Program-made: the position numbers and the translations under genes | NCBI GenBank assembly: GCA_016192135.1 | Contig: JACPUR010000034.1 | Span: forward strand, 1 to 57,906 | Reading direction: 5' to 3' | Length of the DNA: 57,906 nucleotides | Origin: Candidatus Tectomicrobia bacterium | GTDB lineage: Bacteria > UBA8248 | The notes under the pieces: generated by a model | The model's input: only the letters and a program-made list of their open reading frames with translations | What the model was told of the DNA's origin: nothing | Database searches by the model: none | Part shown: piece after piece, positions 1 through 7,583 of the stretch | Numbering within the stretch: position 1 is the stretch's first letter | How the letters are laid out: the number at the start of each line of letters is the position of its first letter

Positions 1-8
1 AAACAAAA

Positions 9-32
9 GCCGGAGGGATCATCCCCTCCGGC
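9..32 (-). terminator. Intrinsic terminator of the 251-aa membrane protein gene
   Basis: A GC-rich hairpin with about 9-bp arms (GCCGGAGGG and CCCTCCGGC) lies just past the stop codon at 61. Read on the minus strand it is followed by TTTTGTTT. The plus-strand side is also T-rich, so it could work in both directions. Confidence 0.75.
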
Positions 33-60
33 CTCTTTCTTTTCCCTTTTCGCTTCCGCC

Positions 61-816
61 CTACCGGCCCATCATGGCCTTGTACTTCTCCTTCAGCTTC
101 TGCTTGTCCGCCTCGGAGAGGTTTTTGAACTGGGAGGAGTTCTTGAGCTTGTCCTTCTGCGCGGCGGAGAGGTTCTGCATGGCCTTCAGGTTGCCGCCGG
201 TGACGACGCCGCCCGTCTGGGAGGGGTCGGCGCCCTTGTCGGCGAGGCCCATGGACTTGATGTCCTGGAGGGCGATGTAGTCGAAGACGAAGGCGAACAT
301 GCGCCCGGGCTCGGCCGAGATGACGGCCGAGATGATGAAGGCGAGGAGGGCGGTCGCCAGGCCGAGGCCGGCGTACTGGAGGAGGGCGCGGGTGCGCTTG
401 CTCATGGGGGCGCGGCCCGAGGAGCGGCGCTTCTTGTGCTTGAGGGGATGTGCCGCGGGCGCCGGGGCGGCCTGGGCGGGCCGGGGCGCGGGATGGGCCT
501 CCCCGTCTTTCGAGGCCCTTTGGTGGTAAGGGCACTGGTTGAAGGCCGCGAAGCAGGTTTCCGCCTGCCGTTCCTTGGTCAGCCGGCTGTAGGGGATGGT
601 GATGCGCCGGAGGCCCCGCCACTCCTTCCGGGGGTGGGCGTGGCAGACGTTCATGCGCGAGGGGGAGTTGTTGGCCAGGCCCGGGCCGTCCTGGGAGCCC
701 AGGAAAGGGCAGGGCCGGCCGGCGGCGAGGACGGTGCGGCCGCGCGGAGAGGACGTGACGGGAGCGTCCAGCGACGACGGGGAGCGGTCGGGAGACCCGG
801 AAAGCTGGATGCTCAT
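61..816 (-). CDS. Single-pass membrane protein with N-terminal CPFLG-type cysteine motif (251 aa)
   Basis: I do not recognise a named family. Around residues 35-100 there is a cysteine motif: CPFLG, then a Cys-x-Ala-His, then Cys-x6-Cys-Pro-Tyr-His-Gln. It resembles the short 'CPFLG...CP' modules at the N-termini of many membrane proteins in environmental bacteria and may bind a metal. An Ala/Pro-rich linker and a basic patch (KHKKRRSS) follow, then one membrane helix near residues 147-167. The C-terminal tail is charged and Lys-rich, with two related segments (LSAAQKDKLK and LSEADKQKLK), probably helical. The ATG at 816 lacks a strong ribosome binding site, so a later start is possible. It is monocistronic, with its own terminator downstream. 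Confidence 0.6.
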   Translation of the reverse strand: MSIQLSGSPDRSPSSLDAPVTSSPRGRTVLAAGRPCPFLGSQDGPGLANNSPSRMNVCHAHPRKEWRGLRRITIPYSRLTKERQAETCFAAFNQCPYHQRASKDGEAHPAPRPAQAAPAPAAHPLKHKKRRSSGRAPMSKRTRALLQYAGLGLATALLAFIISAVISAEPGRMFAFVFDYIALQDIKSMGLADKGADPSQTGGVVTGGNLKAMQNLSAAQKDKLKNSSQFKNLSEADKQKLKEKYKAMMGR

Positions 817-909
817 GGCGCGTCCACCCCGATTCGAGCCGGCACGTCATGAACATGCGCGAATGAATGACGGCTCTTGGTGAACGCAATCTAAGCAAAA
901 AAACAAATC

Positions 910-926
910 ATTCTCAAGTGGAGAAT
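910..926. promoter_or_regulatory. Inverted repeat in the gap upstream of the minus-strand membrane protein gene
   Basis: ATTCTC and GAGAAT arms flank AAGTG in an AT-rich patch about 95 bp upstream of the start at 816. The left arm sits within ATCATTCTCA, which resembles half of a Fur box, but the second half is degenerate. The role as an operator is inferred. Nothing else is seen in the 817-984 gap. Confidence 0.3.
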
Positions 927-984
927 CGGCGGCCCCGGGGCCCCCGCCGGGCGGGATGGCTGCAATGGATTAATTTTAAACGGT

Positions 985-1770
985 TTAAGGATTTTCCGCG
1001 GGAGCCCGTGGAGGCCGGAACAGATCCTCATGCTTGGGGCGGAAGAGGGTGCGGGCCGGCTCCTCCCCGGGGAGGTAGCGGGCCCCCCGGATGAGGACGG
1101 CCGGGACCCCCTCGGCCGCCTGGCCCATCACCGCGCTCGCGGCGGCGGCCAGCTCGTCCGCCTGCGCCACCTGGGTGATCTCGAGGGGGCGCCCCGCGCG
1201 GTCCTTCGTCCCCCGGAGGTCCGCCACGGGCTGCACCCCGGCGCAGCCGATGGCCACTCCCACCACCCCCCGGCGGAAGGCCCGCCCCTGGGTGTCGGCG
1301 ACGATGACCGCCGGACGCGCCCCCGCCGCCCGGGCGATGGACTCGCGCAGCGCGCGGGCCGAGGCGTCCGCGTCCCGGGGGAGGAGGAGCGCCGCCTCCT
1401 CCCCGCCCGGCAGGTTCGAGCGGTCCACGCCCGCGTGGGCGCACACCGCGCCCGAGCGGTGCTCGACGATGAGCGCCCGCTCCGAGGCCACGACGACCTC
1501 GTTCGACTCGCGAAGCACCACCTCGACCAGCCGCGCGTCGCGCCCGTCGCGCTCGGCGATGCGGCGCGCCTCGGGAGAGGGCGTCACGCTGGCGAGGCGC
1601 ACGAAGCGCCCCTCCGCCTTGCTCACGATCTTCTGGGCGAGGACGAGGATGTCTCCCTCCTGGACCTCGAGGCCCGCGCGGCCGAGGGCTTCGAGGAGAA
1701 GGGCGGCCAGGTCGTCCCCGGTCTTCACCTCGGGGATGCCGGGGAGGGGGAATATTTGAAGGGGCGTCAC
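985..1770 (-). CDS. cofE: Coenzyme F420-0:L-glutamate ligase CofE
   Basis: CofE adds L-glutamate to F420-0 using GTP, the last step in making the polyglutamylated deazaflavin F420; it acts in the cytosol. Family motifs are clear: LVLAQKIVSKAEG near residues 43-55, a CAHAGVDRSNLP segment near 110-121, and VADTQGRAFRRGVVGVAIG near 160-178. The length (261 aa) matches single-domain archaeal-type CofE, so the C-terminal FMN domain of mycobacterial FbiB is absent. It is encoded separately at 13778-14407. The start is the GTG at 1770, whose GTGA overlaps the cofC stop and implies translational coupling. A TTG at 1785 is less likely. Confidence 0.95.
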   Translation of the reverse strand: MTPLQIFPLPGIPEVKTGDDLAALLLEALGRAGLEVQEGDILVLAQKIVSKAEGRFVRLASVTPSPEARRIAERDGRDARLVEVVLRESNEVVVASERALIVEHRSGAVCAHAGVDRSNLPGGEEAALLLPRDADASARALRESIARAAGARPAVIVADTQGRAFRRGVVGVAIGCAGVQPVADLRGTKDRAGRPLEITQVAQADELAAAASAVMGQAAEGVPAVLIRGARYLPGEEPARTLFRPKHEDLFRPPRAPAENP

Positions 1771-2477
1771 GTGCGAGGGCCCCAAGCGGCAAGCCGCTCG
1801 GGATCCCCAAGCAGCGGGCTGCTTGGGGTGCCCCGTTCGGGGGGTCCCGTGCGCGCGGCCCCGGCGAGGCCGGCGGGGAGGGGAGCCCCGGCCTCGGCCA
1901 GGGCGGCCAGATCGGCGGGGAGGTCCACGTCCAGGACGAAGCCCGGGCTGTCGAGGCGCAGGGCGCGCAGGCCGCGGGCCTCGGCGAGGGCGAGGTGGCG
2001 GGCGAAGCTCCCCGGCCCGAAGGCGAAGGGCATGGCGTCCGCCGGGCGCAGGAGGAGGGCGTTCGTGCCTCCGTCGGGCGAGGGGGCCAGCACGGCGCAG
2101 CCCTCCTCACGGTCCGCCGCGAGGAGGCGCTCGGCGTCCGCCGCCTGGAGGAAGGGGAGATCGGCCGGCACCACGAAGACAGTCCCCGCCCCCTGCGCGA
2201 TCGCCCAGGCGCGGCCCCGCTCAAGGTCGGCGTTCAGGTCGAGGGCGGGGCAGCGAAGGCCCGCCGCCCCGCGCGCCCCGGCCAGGGCGAGCACCTCGGG
2301 AGAGTCGCTCAGCACCGCCACCCGCTCCACCCCCGCCGCGCCCTCGAGCGCGTCGAGAACCCGCCCCAGCATCCAGCGCCCCAGGCCGTCCCGCGCCTCC
2401 GCGCTCAGGACCGCGGCCAGGCGGCGCTTGGCCGTGCGGAAGTCTCTCGCCGGGATGAGGGCGGTGCAGGGCGCCAT
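1767..2477 (-). CDS. cofC: 2-phospho-L-lactate (or phosphoenolpyruvate) guanylyltransferase CofC
   Basis: CofC activates 2-phospholactate, 3-phosphoglycerate or phosphoenolpyruvate with GTP to give the guanylylated donor used by CofD. It shows the nucleotidyltransferase N-terminus IPARDFRTAKRRLA (residues 8-21), the VVPADLPFL metal-binding Asp and a DGGTNALLLRP motif. I start it at the ATG at 2477, which places the substrate-binding N-terminus at residue 1, and not at the longer start 42 bases upstream. It overlaps cofE by 4 bases. The last roughly 20 codons coincide with a palindromic repeat (1780-1828) and are unlikely to belong to the ancestral protein. Substrate choice cannot be read from sequence. 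Confidence 0.93.
   Translation of the reverse strand: MAPCTALIPARDFRTAKRRLAAVLSAEARDGLGRWMLGRVLDALEGAAGVERVAVLSDSPEVLALAGARGAAGLRCPALDLNADLERGRAWAIAQGAGTVFVVPADLPFLQAADAERLLAADREEGCAVLAPSPDGGTNALLLRPADAMPFAFGPGSFARHLALAEARGLRALRLDSPGFVLDVDLPADLAALAEAGAPLPAGLAGAARTGPPERGTPSSPLLGDPERLAAWGPRT
1780..1828. repeat. CCCCAAGCGGC-type palindromic repeat, copy 1 (inside the cofC 3' end)
   Basis: Two nested hairpins: CCCAAGCGGC/GCCGCTCGGG, then CCCCAAGCAGC/GCTGCTTGGGG. The first half and the joining GGATCCCCAA recur almost exactly at 43930-43962. Here the element is translated as the CofC C-terminus. Confidence 0.6.
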
Positions 2478-2816
2478 GAGATCCTCGGGTTCCTCGAAAG
2501 GGGGTCCAGGGGAGGACACTATCGCATCCGGCGCGGATCGGGAAGGCGGGCCCGGCCGGACCGCCGCCAGGACGAATGCGAAGCCCGGCGGGGCTTCCCG
2601 ATGCGGGCGCAGGGCAGATCAGCCATACGCGGCTTTGCCCACGTGGAACAAGTTTTCATCCAGGTCCGGGGTACATGAATTCCCTCCCGGAAAGGGAGGG
2701 TTTTCCCCCATCCCTCTCTCGGGCAGGATTCCCTATGCTGGCCGCGGCAGAATGGGCCTCCGCCCCCGGACGCGGGGGGAGGATGGGCCCGCGTGCAATG
2801 AAGAGCGGGGAACCCT
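2478..2816. other. Divergent intergenic region between cofC and the acetyltransferase
   Basis: This 339-bp gap separates the start of cofC (minus) from the acetyltransferase gene (plus). It contains the terminator-like hairpin at 2682-2706 and a possible -10 element (TATGCT) near 2734-2739. I see no convincing gene. Confidence 0.4.
2682..2706 (+). terminator. Terminator-like hairpin upstream of the acetyltransferase gene
   Basis: CCCTCCC and GGGAGGG form a perfect 7-bp stem with a short GGAAA loop, followed by TTTT on the plus strand. No plus-strand gene precedes it, so it may end a short RNA or attenuate transcription into the gene at 2817. Confidence 0.5.
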
Positions 2817-4085
2817 ATGCCGCCATTTCCAACGCCTTTCGAGGACATTCGCGCGAAGCCGTCGCCGGACGCCGGGGCGAACGGCCCGGCAACGCGGCCG
2901 CCCGCCGGGAGGCCGGGTGCGGCGGCCCAGGAAGTCATCCCCTCGTCCGGCATCCCCGCGTACAGGGTCGAAACTGTCACGGACTACGACGAGCTGGTCC
3001 GCTTGGGGCCATGGTGGGACAGGATGGTCGAGGAAGCGGGGATAGACCATCCCTTCCTCAGCCACGACTGGATATGCACGTGGTGGGAGTGCTTCGGCGA
3101 GGGGAAGGAGATCCATATCCTGCTCGTGAAGGAAGGAGGGGAGCTGAAGGGCATCGCCCCCATGATGCTGAGCCGGGAGAGGATGTACGGCCTGCCCGTG
3201 CGGCGCCTTGGCTTCGCCTATCACGCGCATGGCTTGCGGTGCGATTTCATCGTGGCGCGGGAGGCCGAAGGCGTGCACCTGGCGATTTGGAACCACATCC
3301 TCGGAAACATGGACAAGTGGGATGTGCTGGAATTCGGCCAGCTTCCGGCGGAGTCGAGGACGTTCAAGGAGCTCGCGGAGGCGGCGGGCGGCGAGGGCGT
3401 CCTCGCGGAGACGTGGGAGTCCACCCGCTCGCCCTACATCCGCATCGGGGATTGGGAGAGCTACTTCAGGGGGCTGCCCAGGAAGCACCGCGCGAACCTG
3501 AGGAACAGGCGCAAGCGGCTCGCCAGGCTGGGGCCGCTGCGGTTCGAGGAGATTGTCTCCGGCGAGGACATCGGGAAGGCCCTGGAGGACGGCTTCCGTC
3601 TCGAGGCGGCCGCCTGGAAGGGAGAGGCCGGGACGGCCATGATCTGCCGGCCCGAGGTCCGCCGGCTGTATGCCAAGTTCGCCGAGCGGACGGCGCGGCG
3701 GGGATGGCTGTGCCTTCATTTCATGTCCGTGGGCCAGCGCCGGATCGCGTTCGGATACTCCCTCTATTACAAGAACAGGCTCTATTGGCTCAAGTCCGGA
3801 TACGATCCGGCGTTCGCCGCATACTCCCCCTCCAACCTGCTCTTCTCGACGGTCCTGCGGAACGCCTTCGAGCGGGGCCTGGTCGAATGCGACCTGCTCG
3901 GTTTCGATGAGGACTGGAAGCTCAGGTGGACGAGGGAATTGAGGTCCCATCGATGGCTGTTCGTACTTCCGAAGACGCGGCACGGCAGGCTTCTCCATGC
4001 GGTCAAGTTCCAGCTGGTGTCGAGGCTGAAGAAATGGCGGAAACCGGTTTCGGCCATGCCGGACTTGGACGCGGAATGGACATGA
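2817..4085 (+). CDS. BioF2/CelD-family GNAT acetyltransferase
   Basis: This 422-aa protein has the layout of the CelD/BcsL (Acetyltransf_6, FemAB-like) family. An N-terminal half carries HPFLSHDWICTWW near residue 80, a middle block reads YFRGLPRKHRANLRNRRKRL near 225-245, and a C-terminal acyl-CoA-type fold ends in LLFSTVLRNAFERGL and DLLGFDEDWKLRW. Relatives acylate amino sugars or polysaccharide precursors in the cytosol. The target here is unknown and no polysaccharide cluster is nearby. The first 45 residues are Pro/Ala-rich and probably disordered. It is monocistronic. Confidence 0.8.
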   Translation: MPPFPTPFEDIRAKPSPDAGANGPATRPPAGRPGAAAQEVIPSSGIPAYRVETVTDYDELVRLGPWWDRMVEEAGIDHPFLSHDWICTWWECFGEGKEIHILLVKEGGELKGIAPMMLSRERMYGLPVRRLGFAYHAHGLRCDFIVAREAEGVHLAIWNHILGNMDKWDVLEFGQLPAESRTFKELAEAAGGEGVLAETWESTRSPYIRIGDWESYFRGLPRKHRANLRNRRKRLARLGPLRFEEIVSGEDIGKALEDGFRLEAAAWKGEAGTAMICRPEVRRLYAKFAERTARRGWLCLHFMSVGQRRIAFGYSLYYKNRLYWLKSGYDPAFAAYSPSNLLFSTVLRNAFERGLVECDLLGFDEDWKLRWTRELRSHRWLFVLPKTRHGRLLHAVKFQLVSRLKKWRKPVSAMPDLDAEWT

Positions 4086-4229
4086 GCCGGGAGCCCCCGG
4101 GTCTTCCTGGGATGTAAGCCTCTCGTCCGATGATCTCCCGGGCGCGCCCGCCCGCCTTGCCTCCCCATCCCATCCCGGCTACAAGGGCTCCGGATCGTTC
4201 GCCTCGCCCCTTCCGCAAGGAGCCCCCGC

Positions 4230-5912
4230 GTGAGCGCGGACAGCCTCGCCTTCTCCTCCATCGCCGGGCTCGTCCCCCGCATCGCCAATGGTGAGGTGCG
4301 CCCCACGGAGGTGCTGGAGGCCTGCATCGCGCGGATCGAGGCCCACGACCCCCTGATCAACGCCTTCATCACCCGCACCTTCGATCTCGCCCGCCGCCAG
4401 GCGCGCGAGCGCGAGGGGGAGCTGGCTCGGGGCTTCTGCCGGGGCCCGCTCCACGGCGTGCCCGTCGCCCTCAAGGATCTGCTCGACCTTGAGGGTTTCC
4501 CCACGACGGCGGGGAGCCGCATCCTGAAGGACCACGTCCCCCGCTCCACCGCCCCGGCGGTGCGGCGGCTCATCGAGGCGGGGGCGGTCATCCTCGGGAA
4601 GACGAACCTCCAGGAGTTCGCCCGCGGGGGCACCGGGGCGGACAGCTTCTTCGGCCCCTCGCGCAACCCCTGGGACACGAACCGTACCACCGGCGGGAGC
4701 AGCAGCGGCTCGGGGGCGGCGGTGGCGGCGGGGTTCGCCCTTGGGGCGCTCGGCTCGGACACGGGGGGCTCGGTACGGCTCCCCGCTGCCTTCTGCGGCC
4801 TGGCCGGCATCCGGGGGACCTACGGGCGTGTGAGCCGCTCGGGGGCGGTGCCGCTCGGCCGGAGCTTCGACGCCGTGGGCCCCCTGGCCCGGACCGTGGA
4901 GGACGCGGCCATCCTCCTCCAGGCCATCGCGGGCCCCGACCCGGCCGACCCCTCCACAGGCCGCGCGGAGCCTCCCGATTTCCGGGCGGAGATCGGGCGG
5001 GGCGTGGAGGGCCTCACGCTTGGAGTGCCCTCGAACTACTTCTGGCCCGGCTACGACAGGGAGGTGGAGGGGCTCGCCCGCGCGGCCGTCTCGGAGCTGG
5101 AGCGGCAGGGCGCGCGCCTCGTCGAAGTCGAGGTGCCCTGGGCGGTGCTGGGCCAAGTGGCCTACGCCGCCGTGGTGGGGCCCGAGAGCGCGGAGTACCA
5201 CCTGCCCTTCCTGCGGGAGCGGCGGGAGGAGTACGTCTCCCCGGGCGCCGACTTCTTTGAGCAGAGCCTTTTCATCCCGGGCTGGCGCTACGTGCAGGCC
5301 CAGCGGGCCCGGACGCTGTTCATCCGCCAGGCGGCGGCCCTCTTCCGCCGGGTGGACGCCATCCTGACCCCCACCATCCCCATCCAGCCCCCCGCCATCG
5401 CGGACTGCCTGGACGGGATGAAGACCTGGGCCCCCATCAGCCACGCCACAGCGCCCTTCAGCACGGTGGGCGTCCCGGCCGTCCAGGTGCCCTGCGGCTT
5501 CACGCGCCTGGGCCTGCCCGCCGGGCTCCAGATCGCCGGGCGGTGGGGGGAGGAGGCGCTCCTCGTCCGGATCGCGGCGGCCTACGAGCGCGCGCATCCC
5601 TGGTGGAAGCGCAGGCCCCCGGTGGCGCCCGGCGCCCCGCCCCCCGCACCGTGGGATATCCCTTCACCCACATCCCAAAGTGGCGTAGGGGCGACCGGCC
5701 GGTCGCCCCTACAGACGGAGGAGCAAATTAAAGCGTTTGCAGAAGCGATGAACCACCGCGTCGCGCCGGAGCGACTCGACGCGCTCACGGCGGGGGTGAA
5801 CCGGCTGAACGCCTCCCTCGCCGCCCTGGACGCGCTGGATTTGAAAGACTGCGAGCGCGCCGAGACGCTAGACGTGCTGACGCTGAAAGTGGAGAACGTG
5901 CCGGAGGCCTAG
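4230..5912 (+). CDS. Amidase-signature hydrolase with C-terminal GatC/AtzG-like tail
   Basis: Residues 1 to about 465 form an amidase-signature enzyme of the GatA/AtzE type. The Ser-cisSer-Lys triad is visible as Lys82 (VALKDLLDL), Ser157 (GGSSSGSG) and Ser181 (GSDTGGS). The final 70 residues (from EEQIKAFAEAMN) look like a GatC/AtzG-type small subunit, normally a separate protein in AtzE-AtzG pairs. Between the two parts the frame runs through a perfect 28-bp palindromic repeat (5685-5712), giving a linker around GVGATGRSPLQ. There is no gatB-like gene nearby, so this is probably a stand-alone amide or ureide hydrolase, not an amidotransferase. The GTG start at 4230 follows AAGGAG by 7 bases. 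Confidence 0.85.
   Translation: MSADSLAFSSIAGLVPRIANGEVRPTEVLEACIARIEAHDPLINAFITRTFDLARRQAREREGELARGFCRGPLHGVPVALKDLLDLEGFPTTAGSRILKDHVPRSTAPAVRRLIEAGAVILGKTNLQEFARGGTGADSFFGPSRNPWDTNRTTGGSSSGSGAAVAAGFALGALGSDTGGSVRLPAAFCGLAGIRGTYGRVSRSGAVPLGRSFDAVGPLARTVEDAAILLQAIAGPDPADPSTGRAEPPDFRAEIGRGVEGLTLGVPSNYFWPGYDREVEGLARAAVSELERQGARLVEVEVPWAVLGQVAYAAVVGPESAEYHLPFLRERREEYVSPGADFFEQSLFIPGWRYVQAQRARTLFIRQAAALFRRVDAILTPTIPIQPPAIADCLDGMKTWAPISHATAPFSTVGVPAVQVPCGFTRLGLPAGLQIAGRWGEEALLVRIAAAYERAHPWWKRRPPVAPGAPPPAPWDIPSPTSQSGVGATGRSPLQTEEQIKAFAEAMNHRVAPERLDALTAGVNRLNASLAALDALDLKDCERAETLDVLTLKVENVPEA
5685..5712. repeat. GTAGGGGCG palindromic repeat, copy A1 (inside the amidase gene)
   Basis: A perfect 28-bp palindrome: GTAGGGGCGACCGG followed by its exact reverse complement. 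It lies in frame inside the amidase coding sequence at the junction with the GatC/AtzG-like tail. Relatives occur at 8468, 12238, 32602, 32639, 46265 and 46301. Confidence 0.85.
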
Positions 5913-5917
5913 CCGCG

Positions 5918-6103
5918 CTAGGCGCGGAACCGCCGGATCGCGTAAGCGACCCCCAGGAAGATGAAACCCACCACGAGAAAGGTCGGCCCGATCGCGGTGA
6001 AGAGACGGGCGTCCTTCTCCTCGTAGAACCACGGCATGAAGAGGAGGACGGCGCCGAGCCCCGCGGCCAGATAGCCCGTGAACCACAGCCGGAACACGCG
6101 CAT
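5918..6103 (-). CDS. Small two-helix membrane protein (61 aa)
   Basis: This is an unrecognised small protein with two likely membrane helices, around residues 5-23 and 34-53, separated by a charged EEKDAR loop; it ends in a basic tail. I start it at the ATG at 6103, directly after an AGGAGGG ribosome binding site, and not at the upstream ATG at 6169. It is the third gene of an apparent minus-strand unit after the dehydrogenase and another mini membrane protein, with 23-bp gaps. Function is unknown. Confidence 0.65.
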   Translation of the reverse strand: MRVFRLWFTGYLAAGLGAVLLFMPWFYEEKDARLFTAIGPTFLVVGFIFLGVAYAIRRFRA

Positions 6104-6126
6104 CCCTCCTTCGCGGGCGGCCCGAC

Positions 6127-6306
6127 TTACCCGCTCCGGCCCTTGAGGTAGTGGTGGGCCAGGAAGCATCCCGCGCCGATGAAGAGGAAGAGGGCGCCCA
6201 CCTGATTATCCATGGCGGGATCCTTCGCGCCGGCGGAGAGCGCCCGGACGAAGAGGCCCAGCCCCCCGCCGATGAAGGCGATGCCGATGTATTGCAGGAG
6301 CTTCAT
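6127..6306 (-). CDS. Small two-helix membrane protein (59 aa)
   Basis: The ATG at 6306 opens a 59-aa protein beginning MKLLQYIGIAFIGGGLGLF. Two hydrophobic helices (about residues 3-24 and 37-53) flank a short polar loop, and the tail is basic (HHYLKGRSG). It resembles the neighbouring 61-aa protein in size and topology, but I see no clear sequence identity. It sits 23 bp downstream of the dehydrogenase stop, so is probably co-transcribed. Its frame is part of a much longer open frame in front, which hides it. Function is unknown. Confidence 0.65.
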   Translation of the reverse strand: MKLLQYIGIAFIGGGLGLFVRALSAGAKDPAMDNQVGALFLFIGAGCFLAHHYLKGRSG

Positions 6307-6329
6307 TCGCGGGCTCTCCCGAAGCGCCC

Positions 6330-7451
6330 CTAGGGCTTCAAGAGCACCTTGAGGCAGTCCCCCGTGCCGGTGATCTCGATCCCGGCCTGCACCTGGGCGA
6401 GCCCCATCCGGTGGGTGAACATCTCGTCCAGCGGCAGCGGCGAGCGCAGGAGCATGTCCAGGGCGGGCTCGAACTGCACCTGGGGGTAGGCCCAGGAGCC
6501 GAGGATGTCCACGTCCTTGTGGCAGACCCGGTGGGGGTGAATCTCGACTCCACCCGGGTCCCCGTAGTGCCCCACCTCGACGAGCCGCCCGCCGCGCCGC
6601 ACGAGCTCCAGCCCCTCGGCGAAGGCGGCGGGGACGCCCGCGGCCTCGATCACCACGTCGGGCCCCACCCCGTCCGTCCAGCCCAGCACCTGCTCCTTGC
6701 GCTGCGCCTCGGAGAGCTTGCCGATGTTCACGATGCGCGTCGCCCCGAACTTCCGGGAGAACGCCAGGCGCTCCTCCGACATGTCGAGGGCGATGATCTC
6801 CCCCGCCCCCATCGTCCGGAGGGCCGCCACCGCGAGGAGGCCGATGGGGCCCACCCCCATCACCGCGCAGCGCGAGCCGACGCCAAAGCCCTCGCCCGCC
6901 CAGGGCAGGCCCGGCGCCATCGCCCGGGCGGCGGCGCGCATGGCCACGGCCAGGGGCTCGGCCAGGGCCGCGCGCTCCAAGGAAAGCCCCTGGGGGAGCT
7001 TGAGCACGAAGGAGCTCCCGGGGACGTAGACGTACTCCGAGAAGGCCCCGTAGAGGTGGGGCGGCTCGGCCGAGGAGCGGAAGCCGAAGACGGTTCGGTT
7101 GGGGCAGAGCTGGGGCCGGTGGGGCACGTGGACGCAGTACCAGCACTTGCCGCAGGCCTGGCTGCCGGGGACGACGGTCACGGCGTCCCCCTCCCTGAGG
7201 GGCCCGCCCACGATCTTCATCGCGGCGTTCGCCCGGGGGCCGATGGCCTCGACCACCCCGCTGAACTCGTGGCCCGGGATGACGGGCCAGGCGAGGGTCA
7301 TCCGGCCGTGGAACATGTGCTTGTCCGAGCCGCACACCCCGACGGCGGCCACCTTGAGGAGCAGCGCGTCCTCGGCGACCTCGGGCTTGGGGTACTCCCG
7401 GAGGGCGATCTCGCCGGGCTGGAGCATGGTGGCGGCCTGGACGGTGGGCAT
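6330..7451 (-). CDS. Zinc-dependent medium-chain alcohol/polyol dehydrogenase
   Basis: This 373-aa enzyme is a zinc-dependent medium-chain dehydrogenase of the threonine/sorbitol dehydrogenase type. Catalytic zinc ligands lie in GVCGSDKHMFHG and GHEFSGVVEAIG. The structural zinc site is the four-cysteine run CGKCWYCVHVPHRPQLC. The Rossmann motif is VMGVGPIGLLAV, with an acidic residue (LDMSEER) favouring NAD. It would oxidise an alcohol or polyol in the cytosol; the substrate is not predictable. The ATG at 7451 follows a weak GA-rich site. Two mini membrane proteins lie immediately downstream. Confidence 0.85.
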   Translation of the reverse strand: MPTVQAATMLQPGEIALREYPKPEVAEDALLLKVAAVGVCGSDKHMFHGRMTLAWPVIPGHEFSGVVEAIGPRANAAMKIVGGPLREGDAVTVVPGSQACGKCWYCVHVPHRPQLCPNRTVFGFRSSAEPPHLYGAFSEYVYVPGSSFVLKLPQGLSLERAALAEPLAVAMRAAARAMAPGLPWAGEGFGVGSRCAVMGVGPIGLLAVAALRTMGAGEIIALDMSEERLAFSRKFGATRIVNIGKLSEAQRKEQVLGWTDGVGPDVVIEAAGVPAAFAEGLELVRRGGRLVEVGHYGDPGGVEIHPHRVCHKDVDILGSWAYPQVQFEPALDMLLRSPLPLDEMFTHRMGLAQVQAGIEITGTGDCLKVLLKP

Positions 7452-7509
7452 CTTGCCTTCTCCTCTCCCGGCGCGGCCGGGCACGAATGCGCATGAATGG
7501 ATTTCGGCC

Positions 7510-7538
7510 TTGCGGCTCCTCGGCTTCCGGCCTACTCT
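7510..7538 (+). promoter_or_regulatory. Putative promoter of aroE
   Basis: TTGCGG (7510-7515), a 17-bp spacer and TACTCT (7533-7538) fit a housekeeping promoter about 45 bp before the aroE start. It is inferred from the consensus only. Confidence 0.4.
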
Positions 7539-7583
7539 AGCGCAACCCGCGGGCAGGGGCACGGCCCCCAGGAGAGCTTGCGC

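Noticed and set aside
2519-2980. A 153-residue minus-strand frame overlapping the acetyltransferase start
   Set aside because: Spans the terminator and promoter region, with no conserved motifs or ribosome site.
1028-3045. Long plus- and minus-strand open frames across cofE/cofC
   Set aside because: Arg/Pro/Gly-rich shadows of the cof genes with no family motifs.
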